Shown: in pieces, positions 20,992-21,164 of the stretch
How the letters are laid out: each line of letters starts with the position of its first letter
Numbering within the stretch: position 1 is the first letter of the stretch
NCBI GenBank assembly: GCA_964424205.1
Contig: CAYRIF010000022.1
Coordinates: 1 to 21,164, forward strand
Reading direction: 5' to 3'
DNA: 21,164 nucleotides
Source: CAYRIF01 sp964424205
GTDB taxonomy: Bacteria; Bacteroidota; Bacteroidia; Cytophagales; Cyclobacteriaceae
Made by a program: the position numbers and the translations under genes
Notes under the pieces: generated by a model
Database searches by the model: none
Told to the model about the DNA's origin: nothing
What the model saw: the letters and a program-made list of their open reading frames with translations, nothing else

Positions 20992-21164
20992 TAATTTTTT
21001 AGAACATTTCTTAGCCAATGACCATTAGCATGTCTTGTTTGAGGATATTGATATCTTGTGTTATTCAAAGCTGATAAAAACGCCTCTTTACTTTTAAAAG
21101 GTTTGAACCTTGCCCTTTCCGAATACCAAATACTTGGTCTTATGTTATAAATTATACTTTTCTT
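20955..21164 (-). CDS. C-terminal fragment of an unidentified gene, probably the cognate restriction endonuclease
   Basis: The minus strand is open from the window edge (21164) for 69 codons to a TAA at 20955-20957. It begins KKSIIYNIRPSIWYSERARF and ends NVLKNYQEHTGVSLTVE. The composition is protein-like (RYQYPQTRHANGHWLRN, with Trp, aromatic residues and paired charges). It is not an antisense shadow, because 173 of its 210 bases lie outside the methyltransferase. The tail-to-tail overlap of 37 bases with the methyltransferase is common in compact restriction-modification loci. I think of HaeII-type endonucleases but cannot confirm this. A different accessory gene remains possible. Confidence 0.6.
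   Translation of the reverse strand, partial: KKSIIYNIRPSIWYSERARFKPFKSKEAFLSALNNTRYQYPQTRHANGHWLRNVLKNYQEHTGVSLTVE

Overview
The window is AT-rich bacterial DNA from a member of the Bacteroidota, most likely of the Cytophagales type (the order is a guess). Three things point there. Several genes start behind the Bacteroidota promoter form TTTG or TTG, about 18-21 bases, then TAnnTTTG. Strong Shine-Dalgarno sequences are scarce. The window also carries porU and porV, genes of the type IX secretion system (T9SS), which is confined to this phylum.

Layout. Positions 1-4350 are minus-strand housekeeping genes: the 5' part of ahcY (S-adenosylhomocysteine hydrolase), then, in transcription order from the right, a DbpA-like RNA helicase, rpsU, a XerC/D tyrosine recombinase and hpf. 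Positions 4351-4929 hold a YafQ/RelE-type toxin-antitoxin pair with its promoter. Positions 4930-5820 have no gene. They hold an array of REP-like palindromes and long direct repeats, interrupted by a run of exactly 100 N. An acyl-CoA dehydrogenase gene (minus strand) follows to 6966.

From 7135 to 12934, on the plus strand, is a nucleotide-sugar block: UDP-glucuronate decarboxylase (UDP-xylose synthase), galE, rfbB, a WbpP/TviC-type UDP-GlcNAc 4-epimerase and rfbA. An MntA-HepT (nucleotidyltransferase/HEPN) module sits between the last two, and its toxin gene carries an in-frame stop. No glycosyltransferase, rfbC, rfbD or UDP-glucose dehydrogenase is visible, so this block supplies precursors for cell-surface glycans assembled by genes elsewhere.

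Then come, on the minus strand, porU followed by porV, which process T9SS cargo at the outer membrane, and kynU (kynureninase). The right end is a restriction-modification locus: a small DUF6471-like protein, a C5-cytosine DNA methyltransferase and, convergent with it and cut by the window edge, the C-terminal 69 codons of an unidentified gene, probably the matching endonuclease.

The points most worth a second look are: the repeat array, whose gap is flanked by identical 55-base sequences and so may be an assembly artefact; the truncated HepT toxin; the perfect inverted repeat over the promoter of the restriction-modification operon; and a perfect 14-base palindrome in the acyl-CoA dehydrogenase promoter.
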